Position numbers and translations under genes: made by a program. Below, piece after piece: positions 20,733 through 32,000 of a stretch of DNA of 64,000 nucleotides (positions are counted from its first letter, which is position 1; each line of letters starts with the position of its first letter). The DNA comes from Triangularia verruculosa. Lineage: Eukaryota; Ascomycota; Sordariomycetes; Sordariales; Podosporaceae. The notes below the pieces were generated by a model. The model searched no databases. It was not told the DNA's origin and was given only the letters and a program-made list of their open reading frames with translations. The DNA is taken from NCBI GenBank assembly GCA_033296885.1, contig MU863891.1, positions 62,001 to 126,000 of the forward strand. Direction: 5' to 3'.

Positions 20733-22597
20733 ATGGAGGCCGTGCAACGAGTTTGGCATCTCCCCCATCGGGCGAGGGGGGGTTTGGGCCAGAATGACCA
20801 AGTGTTTTCAAATCTTGAGCTGCTTCACTGTGGGGAGACAGGGAGCATAACAGCAGAGTATGTCGGACCAAAAATGATATTAACTGCCCGTGGTGTCTTT
20901 TTTAACGTTTGGAAAAGGCTGATATTTGTCGCTGGTCTTGGTGGCCACTATATCGAAACATGGCAAGCTGCTGACGGCACAGTATGGCTTCGCGATCTTC
21001 TCCGTCTGCCAGAATATGGGCTCGACACCACAAGAGTTTGGTCTTTTCACTACAACACCACACTCAGGGGTGTATCCAAGGGGGACAAAATGGATGATCA
21101 CGCACGTGAACTTCTCGCACATATTATGCTCAAATTATTCGGAAAATGGACGTGGGCCCCTGGGTCGCAGCAAAGCCAAACCGCAAGTCACGGAACAGAT
21201 GACACGGCACTGCATTTGAAACCAATTATCTTTATTGGTCATGGCTTGGGAGGAATTCTCATCAAGAAGGCGCTCATCATAGCTGAAGCCGAAAAGAATT
21301 ACCAACTATTGTGGGATGCAGCCCGAGGAGTGGTAGGTCGACCACCTACCTTCTTTTCAGCGAGCGTGGATACCTACTGCTAACTGTGATCTCAAGATGT
21401 TCTTTGCAGTGCCTCATAGACTTAGCAGATATGATTGGGGACGTTACCTCAGACTGGTGTTGAAGATAAATGCCCCAATCCCTGGTCTAAAGCCAACTTA
21501 CACGATGGAGTCACAAGCCTCAGCAAATTGCGAGGCTCTTCTCGGAATTACCGAGGAGTTCAGGAGACTTCAAAAGTATCTAGCTTTCGTCAAATACATC
21601 GAGGGTAGGCTGATGCCAGGGTTAGAAGCACCCGTGAGAACCCCTTCTTCACTACCTTACCTACCTGACCTATGCCTCAAGTGTACGTGAGTTACCGCTA
21701 ACTGATGGATCAATTACCTAACCACAGCTAATCGATGAGCCCTGTTCATGGATGGACGCTCCACGCAAGTTGGAACTCAAACTCGACGGCCACTATCTTA
21801 ACCTCTGCAAGTTCGAAAAACAAGATCACAGGGCACAAATCATAGGGCAGTTCGACACCGTAGCTTCACACTTGAAGTATCTCATAGGGGCTTCCAAAGC
21901 TTTAGAGCATATCGACGACGAAGCGCGGGCTGCCCTCGAATCACTATGTCCCCCGGGTTTCCATGGCTCTTTAATGGTAAAGGAAGCTACCACTGGCGCC
22001 TTTCCAAGACTAAGAAAGGCATTCCAAAATCGGGCTGGAAACGACAGCGAGAGTCGTCTGCTTTGGATCCAGGGCCCCCAAAATCCAGAAAAAGCCTCAT
22101 TTGTACGACATGTCATCACCGATCTCATTCCATTCTCAGCACAAGGAAAGGTTGCATATTGCCTTCTTGACGATTCGGTCCCCGGGCGCCGGAAACTGGA
22201 ACATTTACTGCGGACCACGCTCCACCACGCCCTACGCATCGAACCTGAGTTAATTCGGCACTACCTGGTGCCACACTTTCGAAAAGCCATTGATATCGGG
22301 GCCCTAGATGTAGCGGATGACGATATTTGGACCCTGGAAGTTCTGGTTCCTCTCTGGCCTGAAGCTGTAGCTAAAGTAACGAGTCGCGGTGTCCTAACTG
22401 TTGTGGTGGACAGTTTCAGCGAATTGCCGGTCGATTGCCAGCAAGGGTTTCTCAAATGCATCGACGACTTCAGACTCACTAAGGCCGTACATCGGGACTG
22501 TCTCAAGGTGTTATTGGTATCAGGGGAAGGCAAAAGACCCACGCGATCCCGCAGGTCTTGGGTGCTGTCCTCCTTCAAAGTCGTGAAGGTTTGCTGA
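20733..22597 (+). CDS. SesB-like pseudo-hydrolase fused to degenerate NACHT NTPase (NLR-like)
   Basis: About 568 aa in three exons: 20733-21332, 21397-21633, 21728-22597. The introns 21333-21396 (GTAGGT...CTCAAG) and 21634-21727 (GTGAGA...CCACAG) keep frame and join ARGV-MFFAVPH and GLEAP-LIDEPC. The N-terminal half is homologous to the two neighbouring hydrolases, but the oxyanion motif is VAGLGG instead of VHGLNG and the elbow is IGHGLGGIL (Gly near residue 170), so it should be inactive. From about residue 280 it resembles fungal NACHT ATPases: RLLWIQGPQNPEKASF occupies the Walker A place (Lys kept, GKS/T lost), VVVDSFSEL is the Walker B-like strand and LKVLLVSG the sensor-like strand. It stops right after this, with no WD, ankyrin or TPR repeats. 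Intact frame and introns argue against simple decay; a pseudo-receptor or truncated NLR fits. Confidence 0.72.
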
Positions 22598-24584
22598 GTA
22601 GATTCCAGGTCTCCACCATCGCAACCTTTAGGGATGGCGTCAACTATCATCAGTTTTTTTTCCACATCATGAACATCCAGGACAATTGGCATGTGCGTAG
22701 TGTCTTGGCTGTTCTCGTGGGTGATGGTTGCAAATTGCAGTGAGGATATACTTTCACCAGGTCTCGAAGCAGGCCATGTGTTAGACGAAGAGACTAGCCA
22801 GGATACGACGCAGAGAGTTGGGATTGAGGTTGATACTGCAAAATCTGCAACTGAAATTGACCATCCCCCGTCAGAGAAACACAGAGAATGGCAGACACCC
22901 ATTGGAACTGACGGAATGACCACAAGTGCGCCCATCGGATCAACACACACACTCGATGAGGCTCACACTAGGTCAGATTCACATTTTGCCGATGGTTGTC
23001 CAGAGGAGGAAGAGTTTTCTCTGTCGTTTGAATGGCTGATAACTGGGTTGTGGAACGTATAGAGTTTTAGAGAAACCCCTATGCACCAGCCCGAACCAAA
23101 TGCAGTCATTTCTCATGGCATATTGCATACCTACCTATGCGGAGGTGTGGATCCAGAGCCTTCAGTGAACCAGCTTGCTCAGAAGCCGGGGAAAAGAGGC
23201 CGCAAATGTGCCAATATTACGGTCTCATGAGAGAGTCAGTGTTCTCCTCTCATGGGTCGGTGGGGTAGGCAGGTTAGCTGGCCAAATAACCCGCCAAAGG
23301 AACAGCCCGTAAAAAGTCCGGTTCGTAATACGGTGGTGAGAATCAGTGATCTTCCAAAATAATTGTAGATCCACGGTGGAAGTCAATAGAATAAAGGGGT
23401 CAGAATATCAATTGGCGGGTGTGTGCTATGCTAAGTGTAAAAGTGAGACCTTTTCCTTTTCTGTGTTCCAGTCCTCCGAATGCCAAGCCATTGATTCCCC
23501 ACTGGATCCACACCACCCGTGCCAGCCCGCATGGTGTAAGACTGGCGTTTTTGGGTCTGTTTGCTGGACTTTTTTAAATGACTTGCAACTCGGATCACCC
23601 ACCCACAGATGTGTAAGCCAGGTCACCTGACTGCCCATCCAATTAGGCCAAGGCCATTTTTGGCCACTACATCCAATTGGGCAGCGGCTTTAATTTTTTG
23701 ACCTTCAACCTCATGACAACACACAATTGGAAATTAAACCACGACGCAACCACATAGGTATGGCAAAAGTGGTATGCATCGAGGCCTTTTTTACTATTGA
23801 AAGATACTATTGGGCTTGCATGCATTTAAATAGCTTGTAGTGCAGTGAAGTCGCAATTGATTCATGGTAGATGTGTGCGCGCCCGAGTAATTCCTGCAGT
23901 CTGATTGGCTATTAAAATTGATTGAATTGATTGCTACAGGTGGCTCGAGCGTGGGCTGGGTGGCCTGTGCGGCCATAGGTGAGGTGGTCCAAGTTGCAAG
24001 TCATCTAAAAGGGACCTGTTTGCTGACCTATGTACGTTTTCCTTGGCTTCATGATTGGATGAAGAAGCTGTCGGGCTTGCCCGCCGAGTACGTGACGGAT
24101 TGTACTGTGTAGAGCGTACTTTTGACGTTGACAGCGGTCGGGGATTTACTCAACATCGTCTCACCTACCTAGTTTCCCGAGCTTTCCGCCTTTGTGATCG
24201 GTGGCGGAAGAAGGCTGTATGGCGGGACCTGCCAACCTTCTGAACCGAACACATGAAGTTCGTGGATTCGTCCACGGTGGGAAGACGACTTTCAGCGGTC
24301 GGCGTTAAAGAACTAGGTTCATTTCGATTGAGCAAGCCAAGTTTCCGATTCTTCGAGGCAACAATGAAGGTCTCCACAGCGTCATGATCCCTGATCTTGC
24401 CAACGCCAAGACGGAATTGCCGGCCGGCAGTGGTTTGCCTGCCGAAAGTCCAAACACCCAGACCTTGACGACTGATTAACTTTTGGCGGGCGAGAACCAA
24501 AAAAAAAAAGCGTCAAGCGCCGAGCGTTTCTTCCCCTTATGTGATCCGCCAAATGTTGCATACCTATGCATTCCCACATCGCCC
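22598..24584. other. Intergenic, with a possible decayed 3' extension of the NACHT gene
   Basis: An open frame at 22691-23062, in the same reading frame as the NACHT exon, encodes an acidic Thr/Ser-rich peptide and might be a former C-terminal exon, but no good splice pair links them. 23,060-24,300 shows nothing; 24,300-24,584 is the leader of the next gene. Confidence 0.35.
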
Positions 24585-27443
24585 ATGTTACCAGTCCACC
24601 ATGTTGCACGGGCAACCATTCTCCGCTCTCTCTCAAGCAGGCGCTTAACCAACAGCCTGGCCGCTCGCCATCGTCTTGTTTTCCGGTCAGCCCACCCGCA
24701 TCAGACCCTGCAACTGCGACACTATGCGCGCCTTGTCGAAGATGGCGCTCCCGAGGCTGCTATAGAAGTAGAGAAACCGACCAAAATTAGCGTCCCCAAA
24801 AAGGGGCCTTTCCTGTGTCCATTCAGCTACTGTCCGCGGTCTGAAAGAGCATTTGCGAGAAAGGCCAACCTGCTTCGACATATCGGGACGGTGCACAAGG
24901 ACGAAAGCGGAATCATCATCGATGAAACCCCACGAAAGCCGCGCGCGCAAGATAGCGACCATGGACAGGCTCAGCCGAGTACCGATACAAATGTCGTCTC
25001 TGAAATAACAATCGAAGTTGAGCCTCTGCAAGAGGAGGTCCCTCCCCCGGTGTCCACCTTCGGCAGCCTCCTCAGCGCGTTGGAAAACAGCGAACCTCCA
25101 AAGCGGCGAACCCCTCGAAGAAAGATCGTCGATGCCGAGCTCCAACCGGAAGGAAACCTTCCTGCGAAGAAAGATGCTGCCGAAATCGAGACCCCCTCTA
25201 TCCAGACGCCTCCCACCATATCCACCTTCGAAAACCTTCTCGGCTCGTTGGAGAACGAAGAACCTCGAAAGCCACGCGCCCGACGGAAAAGAGTGACCGA
25301 CGTCGAAACGCAAGCAGAAGAAGAACCACCATCTCAAGTCGAAGCAACCCCGGGCCTGCTCGAAAACGATCCCTTTCTACCACCGGCACCAGTCACAAGA
25401 AAACTCGGTCGACCGGTCGGAAGCAAGGACAAAGCCTCAGCCGCAGAAGCATCGGGAGGGTCTCCCGTCGCGGAGCCTGAACAACCAATACTAGCCCCTG
25501 CCAAAAGAAAGGCCGGCCGGCCGGCCGGATCCAAGAACAAAACCACAGAAGAACGCGCGGGCGAGAAGCCAAGAACACGGCGCGGCTCGAAATCCGAAGA
25601 CAAGGATCCAGTCCCGCAACCCGGCTACACGGCCGACTGCGTCAATACCACATATCTCGAGCAGGCGCTTATAGACAGTGGGGTCTGGCACAAACGGAAA
25701 GATCTCACCTCCAGCGCTGCGCGTGCAAGGCAACAGGAGATGAGGAAACATACTGACGCATCAAGGGTAAACATTGTCTCTGAAGCGCTCTGCGATGATA
25801 TACTGCAGTACATGAAGCCCGGCTTGTTAGACAGGCACAAGGGGTGTGATATCCTGGATATCAACCCAGGGGCGGGGCTGTGGAGCAGGAAGCTGAATGA
25901 CATGCTGCAACCTAGGCGACATGTGCTCGTGGAGGAGGACTATGGCTTTTATGAACCATTCCTCAAGCCGCTGGTGGAAAGGGAGGGCACAAAGGTGGCG
26001 CAGGTACCGGGAATAGTTTGGAAGGATCTGTTTTCTACTTTGGACGAGGGCCAGTTGCTGCCGGAACAAAAGGTTACCCGGTGTGAGGTGGACGAGATGC
26101 CGGAGAGGAACGATACGCTTTTGGTGACGATGAACCTGTTGACTAAATCAAAGAGGAAGATAGGGTCGAGCACATTCGGAACCATGGCTGGCCTGGTTTT
26201 GTACCAGCTGATGGCCTCGGTGAGGTCGCAGGGTCTATTCCAGAGGTACGGTTTGGTGAGGATGTTGGTTTGGGTGGATGATCAGGAGAAGACGCCCTAC
26301 CTCCCAAAGACGGTACAGAGGCGCAGAGTGGGCGCTATCCAGGCCGAGCTTTCCATGGAGTGGATTACAGAAGTGGCAGGCATGGATCAGCCTGATGACG
26401 GGAAACAGTATGCATATAGGAGGGATCAGCATATTGACATGGACAGCATGGGAGCGACACTGGAGAGGATGGAGGAGGCGGGTTATAGAATGCCCGAAGG
26501 ACGCGAGACGGATTTGTTCAACACTTACTTGGCGCTGAAGAAGGAAGGGAATTTGACATCGGCTGGTGAACAGACCCCGATAATTTCGAAGAAATACGAG
26601 GACGCACTGCAGGAAATGGAGACATTGAAGGTACAGAAGGTACAAGCAGGAACTTGGACTCCAGCAGACAATCTCGCGCTACTTCGGAACCGGTGGCTCA
26701 GCAACCAAAACAAGAAACGCCAGGGCGAGATTGGGGAACTTTTGTTCAAGCTGGACAGGCTCACGGAGCTGAAGATCCAGCTCCAGGAAGCAGAAGAGAA
26801 GAACGAGTCGGCGGCGGCGCAGATTTGGGAACAGTTCACAGAATTGGAGGCAGAACTGGAACAGACTTGGGAAGGGTTTGACCAGCTTCGACGAAACAGA
26901 TTCCTGGTTGCCCGCGATAACCTGCGAGCTTTCAAACAGCCGCTAGAGTTGGGCCCTGTGCTCATGTGGGACCGTCGATATGTCGAGCCGCTCGCTGTCA
27001 AGCCAGGAGAGTTCTACCCGCCCGTCCATGGTGCTCTGTTGGACATTCAGCCCAGATCGATGGAGTCAACTCTACGGTCCACGTGCTCGCACGGGTCAAA
27101 GGTCTACGACCAGCTGGATCTCATCCTCCGGCATCTTCAGCTTTCCGCGGCGTCGCCGCTCGGGCCAACAGTTGATGGAGTCTACCATGGTGCGCGTGAG
27201 GGTGTCGCTGACCTTACAAAGAGTCTTCACGATTTTTCCCTGGGAGGCACACCACTCAAGGGGCCGATTGGGGAACTTGACATGCGGGCACTCAGCAGGA
27301 CGCAGATCGTCGAGTTCATAGACAAGTGGCAACAGTGGCCTTTCAAGCCGACGTTCCCCGAGTTGGTAGGAAGGCTGGCCGAGAACGACGAGGAACCAGA
27401 CCCCGACGGCGGAGGTGGAGGCGGCATGTTTGGAGACTTTTAG
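24585..27443 (+). CDS. Mitochondrial transcription factor B-like protein (rRNA adenine dimethylase fold)
   Basis: Predicted 952-aa homologue of the mitochondrial RNA polymerase cofactor of the mtTFB/Mtf1 family, which shares the KsgA methyltransferase fold and helps melt promoters in the matrix. The first ATG (24585) begins a classic presequence (MLPVHHVARATILRSLSSRR) rich in Arg and Ser without acids. A C2H2-like finger follows at about residues 75-105 (CPFSYC...HIGTVH). Two copies of a 55-residue unit (STFGSLLSALENSEP / STFENLLGSLENEEP) and two AT-hook-like motifs (LGRPVGSK, AGRPAGSK) come next. The methyltransferase-like region covers about residues 370-700 with DILDINPGAGLWSRKL replacing the SAM-binding GxGxG loop. 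A coiled coil lies near 730-790 and the tail is Gly-rich. It is intronless. The finger and AT-hooks are additions not found in yeast Mtf1. Confidence 0.78.
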   Translation: MLPVHHVARATILRSLSSRRLTNSLAARHRLVFRSAHPHQTLQLRHYARLVEDGAPEAAIEVEKPTKISVPKKGPFLCPFSYCPRSERAFARKANLLRHIGTVHKDESGIIIDETPRKPRAQDSDHGQAQPSTDTNVVSEITIEVEPLQEEVPPPVSTFGSLLSALENSEPPKRRTPRRKIVDAELQPEGNLPAKKDAAEIETPSIQTPPTISTFENLLGSLENEEPRKPRARRKRVTDVETQAEEEPPSQVEATPGLLENDPFLPPAPVTRKLGRPVGSKDKASAAEASGGSPVAEPEQPILAPAKRKAGRPAGSKNKTTEERAGEKPRTRRGSKSEDKDPVPQPGYTADCVNTTYLEQALIDSGVWHKRKDLTSSAARARQQEMRKHTDASRVNIVSEALCDDILQYMKPGLLDRHKGCDILDINPGAGLWSRKLNDMLQPRRHVLVEEDYGFYEPFLKPLVEREGTKVAQVPGIVWKDLFSTLDEGQLLPEQKVTRCEVDEMPERNDTLLVTMNLLTKSKRKIGSSTFGTMAGLVLYQLMASVRSQGLFQRYGLVRMLVWVDDQEKTPYLPKTVQRRRVGAIQAELSMEWITEVAGMDQPDDGKQYAYRRDQHIDMDSMGATLERMEEAGYRMPEGRETDLFNTYLALKKEGNLTSAGEQTPIISKKYEDALQEMETLKVQKVQAGTWTPADNLALLRNRWLSNQNKKRQGEIGELLFKLDRLTELKIQLQEAEEKNESAAAQIWEQFTELEAELEQTWEGFDQLRRNRFLVARDNLRAFKQPLELGPVLMWDRRYVEPLAVKPGEFYPPVHGALLDIQPRSMESTLRSTCSHGSKVYDQLDLILRHLQLSAASPLGPTVDGVYHGAREGVADLTKSLHDFSLGGTPLKGPIGELDMRALSRTQIVEFIDKWQQWPFKPTFPELVGRLAENDEEPDPDGGGGGGMFGDF
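25509..25529 (+). repeat. GGCC palindromic run
   Basis: Four tandem GGCC tetramers encode the GRPAG core of the second AT-hook; a perfect palindrome able to form a hairpin. Confidence 0.8.
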
Positions 27444-28215
27444 GTGTGTGTCTGTGTCAGTCGGGGAATGTACATACTGTAAATACCTACAACGATATAC
27501 CTTGATCATCATGATGCAGCTGCGGCGATATCCAAGATGGGACAATGTTTCGGGTTAGCGGGGCCAGGGTTAGGTAAGCCCCATTGAAACTTGGGGAGCT
27601 GAAGCCCAGGGTTGCTGCGGGGCGTGGCTTTTTTTGGGCGGCCGGGAGCGTTCCAGAATTGTGGTTACGCGGCGCAGATGACAGCCAACGCCCAGCGCGC
27701 CCCCTATCCCATGCATCTCAGCTTTTATCCTCCCATATCGACCTTGTCCCACGACCTTCATTAACCTTTTCCACGGCACAATCAGTCAATTTCTTCCTAC
27801 ACTCCTTTACCGTTTCACTGCATCAGTGGCAGCCGACGACGTCTTTTTTTTTTTTTTTCTTCGTGTTTCTTTGAACCTTGTTTTAATTAGTTGTTCTCTG
27901 CGTTAGCTACGAGAGGCTGGAGCGCGCACCCGAACGGGAACGGCCAACCGCAGACCGACCCGATCTAATCAACCAAACCCAATTCCCGAGAAGCCGCCTG
28001 TTTTTTGTTTCTCCCCGACCGCGATCGCGACCGGCCACCGACGAGGCTGTTCGAGATAGTCCCAGCCTCCAGTAAGGAGACGAGGTTGTGGTTATTGCAT
28101 GTTCTTTTGCAGCCGCGAACCTCTTCCTGCCTGGCTCATCTTCCTTGCGACACTCGACGCACGACTACGAGGATATGCCCAATTAATCCAACACATTCTT
28201 CTCTTGCCGTTCAAA
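27444..28215. other. Promoter and leader of the GT90 gene, with a T15 run
   Basis: No gene recognised. A run of 15 T lies at 27844-27858. The sequence after it is pyrimidine-rich, typical of fungal promoters and leaders. The open frame extending upstream of 28216 is in frame with the glycosyltransferase but the type II membrane start fits 28216 better. Confidence 0.5.
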
Positions 28216-30190
28216 ATGGCCTTTCCTAGGCGACCATCCGCCTTTCTCCGATACATCGTCCCCGCGGCGCTGATCCTATGCGTCTTCTACGTCCTGACGG
28301 GCCAGCCAGGCTCCGATTTTGCCTCGCCCCAGAATCTAAGGCCTTGGGCGGGTCTGGGCGGCTCGAAACATCCGATTGATTACCTGATTGGGGAGGGCGA
28401 GAGGGAATTTGCGAACAAGATCTCGAGGGAGAGCAAAGATATTGCCGAGGCGGCGGCGGCGTACAGACAACGGCGGGGACGTCATCCGCCACCGGGGTTT
28501 GACAAGTGGTTCAAGTTTGCGCAGGAGAAGAAGGCGGTCATTGTCGAGGACTTTTGGGATCAGATTTATCATGATCTCGAGCCCTTCTGGGCGTTGGATG
28601 CGCCGAGGATCAGGAAGGATGCCTGGGATTTTGAGATGCGGATTGCGGTCAGGGATAAGAAGGCGACGAGTGGATCGGATTGGTTCTGGACCAAGATTTG
28701 GTTGAGGATGATTGGTACGATAGAGGAGTACCTCCCGGATATGGATATTGCGCTGAACGCGATGGACGAGCCGAGGTTGGTGGTGCCGTGGGAGGAGATC
28801 GATGAGTTGGTTACCAAGGCGGGAGAGGAGAAGCAGATGATTGCGCCGGAGAAGGTGGTGACCGAGTTTGAGACATTGAAGAAGCCGGGTGAGGGCCCGG
28901 AGAAGGATTTCCAGACGCCGAAGAAAGTTTGGGAGGGTGACAGTAAGTCTTTCTCTTTGCGCCTCAGTTGTTTCGGTTGCGTCGTAGTCTGGAAGCTAAC
29001 ATGATTTTGCAACAGAACACTACTGGAACATCGCCCGCCGCGGCTGCCCACCTACCTCCCTCGCGCGCCAGTCCCCCGTCATCAACGACTTCAACCAGAC
29101 CCCGCTGATCAAATCCTCGTTTGCCCTCCCCCACATGACCGAAGGCTACGTCTCCAACTACACCCTGTCGACCGACTTCTGCCACCAGTCCGACCTCCAA
29201 GCCCTAGAAGGCGTCTTCGTCGAGCCCCTCTCCACCTCCACCACCAAAACTCTCTTTCCCATGTTTGGCGGCTCCAAACTCGCCGTCAACAACGAGATCC
29301 TCCTGCCCGCACCGATGTACTGGAACGAAGAAGAGCGCTTCATGGGCAGCGAAGGGGCCGACATCCCCTGGGCGGAAAAAGAAGACGCTGTCATCTGGCG
29401 CGGCGTCGCCACTGGCGGAAAGAACAAGGAGGATAACTGGCGCTCTTTTCAGCGCCACAGATTTGTCGCCATGAACAATGGCTCCAAGATCACGCTTGCC
29501 GAGACCAAGCAACTTGAACCTGTGAACTTTGCGCTGCCGCCAAAAGCATACAACTTGAAGGCGCAAAAGAAGGGGAAGCTGGGGGAGTGGGTGTCGTCGT
29601 GGTCAGACGTCCAGTTTATTGATCTGATGTGCGGGTATAAGGGCCAGGGCGCACGGTGCAATTACACGGACGAACACTTTGAGATTACAAAGGGGATGCC
29701 CATGGCGGAGCAGTTTCGGAACAAGTACCTGCCTGATATCGATGGAAATTCATTCAGTGGGAGGTATTTGGGCTTCTTGAGGAGTACCTCGCTCCCGATC
29801 AAGGCTACGCTCTGGAGGGAGTGGCATGATTCGAGGCTGGTTGCCTGGAAGCACTTTGTGCCGATGGATAGCAGGTTCGGGGATTGGTATGGGATTATGG
29901 AGTACTTCCTTGGGGACGGGACGCCGAAGAATCCGGGGAGGGATGAGCAGGCGAAGAAGATTGCGATGGAGGGGAGGGAGTGGGCGGAGAGGGTGCTGAG
30001 GAAGGAGGATATGCAGGTGTATGTGCTGAGGTTGCTGTTGGAGTATGCGAGGGTGAGTGATCCGAGGAGGGGGGAGATGGGGTGGGTTGGGGATCTGATT
30101 GGGGAGGTAACCAAGGGGGGGGATAATGAGCTTGTCAAGGATACGGAAGAAAGCGAGGGGGCGGTGGGGAGTACGGCTGGGGAGCATTGA
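28216..30190 (+). CDS. Family GT90 (CAP10-like) glycosyltransferase
   Basis: Predicted Golgi type II membrane glycosyltransferase of the CAP10/GT90 family, members of which add xylose or related sugars to glycans or capsule. Exon 1 is 28216-28942 and exon 2 is 29016-30190; the 73-nt intron 28943-29015 has donor GTAAGT, branch GCTAAC and acceptor CAACAG and gives GDK-HYWNIARRGCPP. The product is 633 aa. A short basic cytosolic end (MAFPRRPSAFLR) is followed by one signal-anchor (YIVPAALILCVFYVL) and a stem. The CAP10 domain covers about residues 230-600 with MTEGYVSNYTLSTDFCHQ, WNEEERF, DAVIWRGVATGG, the KNKEDNWRSFQRHRF block and a FSGRYLGFLRS...LWREWHDSRL C-terminal core. Acceptor and donor sugar are not predictable. 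Confidence 0.88.
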
Positions 30191-32000
30191 TTTATTTTTT
30201 GAGAGTGATGAGGCATAGGGATGGGTTCATGATTCTGATTGTTGTATTGCGTTAAGATATGGCTGTATAATTATTATCTGAGAGCTTTTTAGATTGATGT
30301 GTTTTTTTTGCGGCTTTTTCTTTCTGCTATGGGAAAATTGCGGGAGGATACGGTAGTAACGTTTTTGGAAGCAAGCGGGCAGGATGAGAATGAGCGAGCA
30401 TTTTTGATGTGCACGTTGAAGCTTTTGATGTTGGGTGACAGGGGACGCTTGCTGTTGGTTTATCAATCAGTGGCATCAGAGGCTTGGCATGTCTCTCTGG
30501 AAGGCTGGGCGAAGCATTGAATCGATCAGGGAAATTTTGGAGTTGGCGTCTGTGTGTGCCTCACTGCAGTTGGAGGTAGCAAGACGCCTGTCATGTGAAA
30601 TATCTATTGTTTAGTCGCGTGTGAGATATAGCATATCTTTATCATTGGAGAAACTGTGTGCTACAGTACTTTGAGATCCGTGAGCGACACCTCTTATCTC
30701 CGCTGCGAGATCAGTCGGCTCCGATCACTTGACCGGTGTCATGTTCCTCGCGGACCGACCCCGTGATGTGGATTGGCACTCCAGTTTCAAGGGGACACAA
30801 AACTGGACCACGGGATCCGGGAGTTTTTTTACCTAAGATTTTACGCAAAAGAAACCGGTGATCAAGGCGGGTTGGGTGGTTGCCTGTTTCTGGAAGGAAA
30901 CGAAGCTGTGGATGTTGTGGCATGGGCACCCCCCGTCGTAAAAGCCGGCGGTATCCGCACGTTGCCAGGATCTTAATCCGGGATATGTCTTGGGTCCTGC
31001 CGTTAACTGAAAGCGCACTTATAACTTAACGGCAGTCCTGCCCGAGAGTGCTCCAGCACGGGGTGGGATTATTTACAGGTTTTTTTTCTTCACGATGGAT
31101 CGAGACTGGCGAGGTGATGGTGATGAAGCTGAAAGGAAGGTGAGTGAATTACAGGCATCATGGGTTGGCAGTGGATAGGAACCTTGAGGGCGAGGTGTTA
31201 TAAATAGGGGAAACGGTGTCGATGTTCGGTGAGAGAGGTGGCTTGACTTGGTCATTCTTTTTTAGCATCAGATAACGGTTTACTACCGAGCAACCTACTT
31301 CTCGTCATTTTGGCATCTGAACTGTGTGCAACACACCTGTCTATCACGTCAACGACCACCTCCCCGACAAGCCACCGAGCCTTTTTGTGGCTTAGCCCAA
31401 GTTCCCAACACCTCCTCAAGGTATGTTGATACTTTTTGTCATGTCTCCGTGTTTCGGCCTTCTGGCACATGCGGTTCGTTGGTCGACTGTGACATCGAAT
31501 CTTGATTGCGGCGGCAGAGTTTGCAGCCCCGAGACATGCAGTGATGATCGTGTCGTGGAAATCAGGAGTAATGCCAGAAGAGGCATTTGATATGCTTCCC
31601 CACAGCTTGGAAGCAGATGCCACCTTCTACGGTCAGCCCCGATGCTGTGGTGGGTTGCCGTCCCACCCCTCCAAAACTTGGTCTTGGCGGGCTGGCGGCA
31701 CATCGTCACCGCGCATGTGGTCTTTTTGCGATCCCGGCCGGCGGGACTAAATCTGACGGTCAGAGATCCGTTGATAAGGAGGGCAGTGTCCTCCTCCAGG
31801 GGGGCCTCCTAAAGACCCATTACCGCCGTATCTCTTTGTCTTTTCACCTCTGGCAGTTTCTATTTCATAACCCCCTTGCCAAAAACACAAAGCATTGACA
31901 GCCGCTAGATCTAGATCGCACTGCATTGCTGCGACAGCTGCAGGTTACCCGCTCTAGCGACGCCGACAGCAGCCGAGACACCTTATCGGTATAAGAACCA
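30191..32000. other. Intergenic, no gene recognised
   Basis: 1.8 kb between the GT90 gene and arginase. Short open frames only. The last few hundred bases are the arginase promoter and leader. Confidence 0.5.

Noticed and set aside
14814..22597. Bona fide HRAM, PP or sigma amyloid motif match
   Set aside because: The residues of the tail repeats do not clearly match the known motif consensus I could recall, so only a new-class hypothesis is made.
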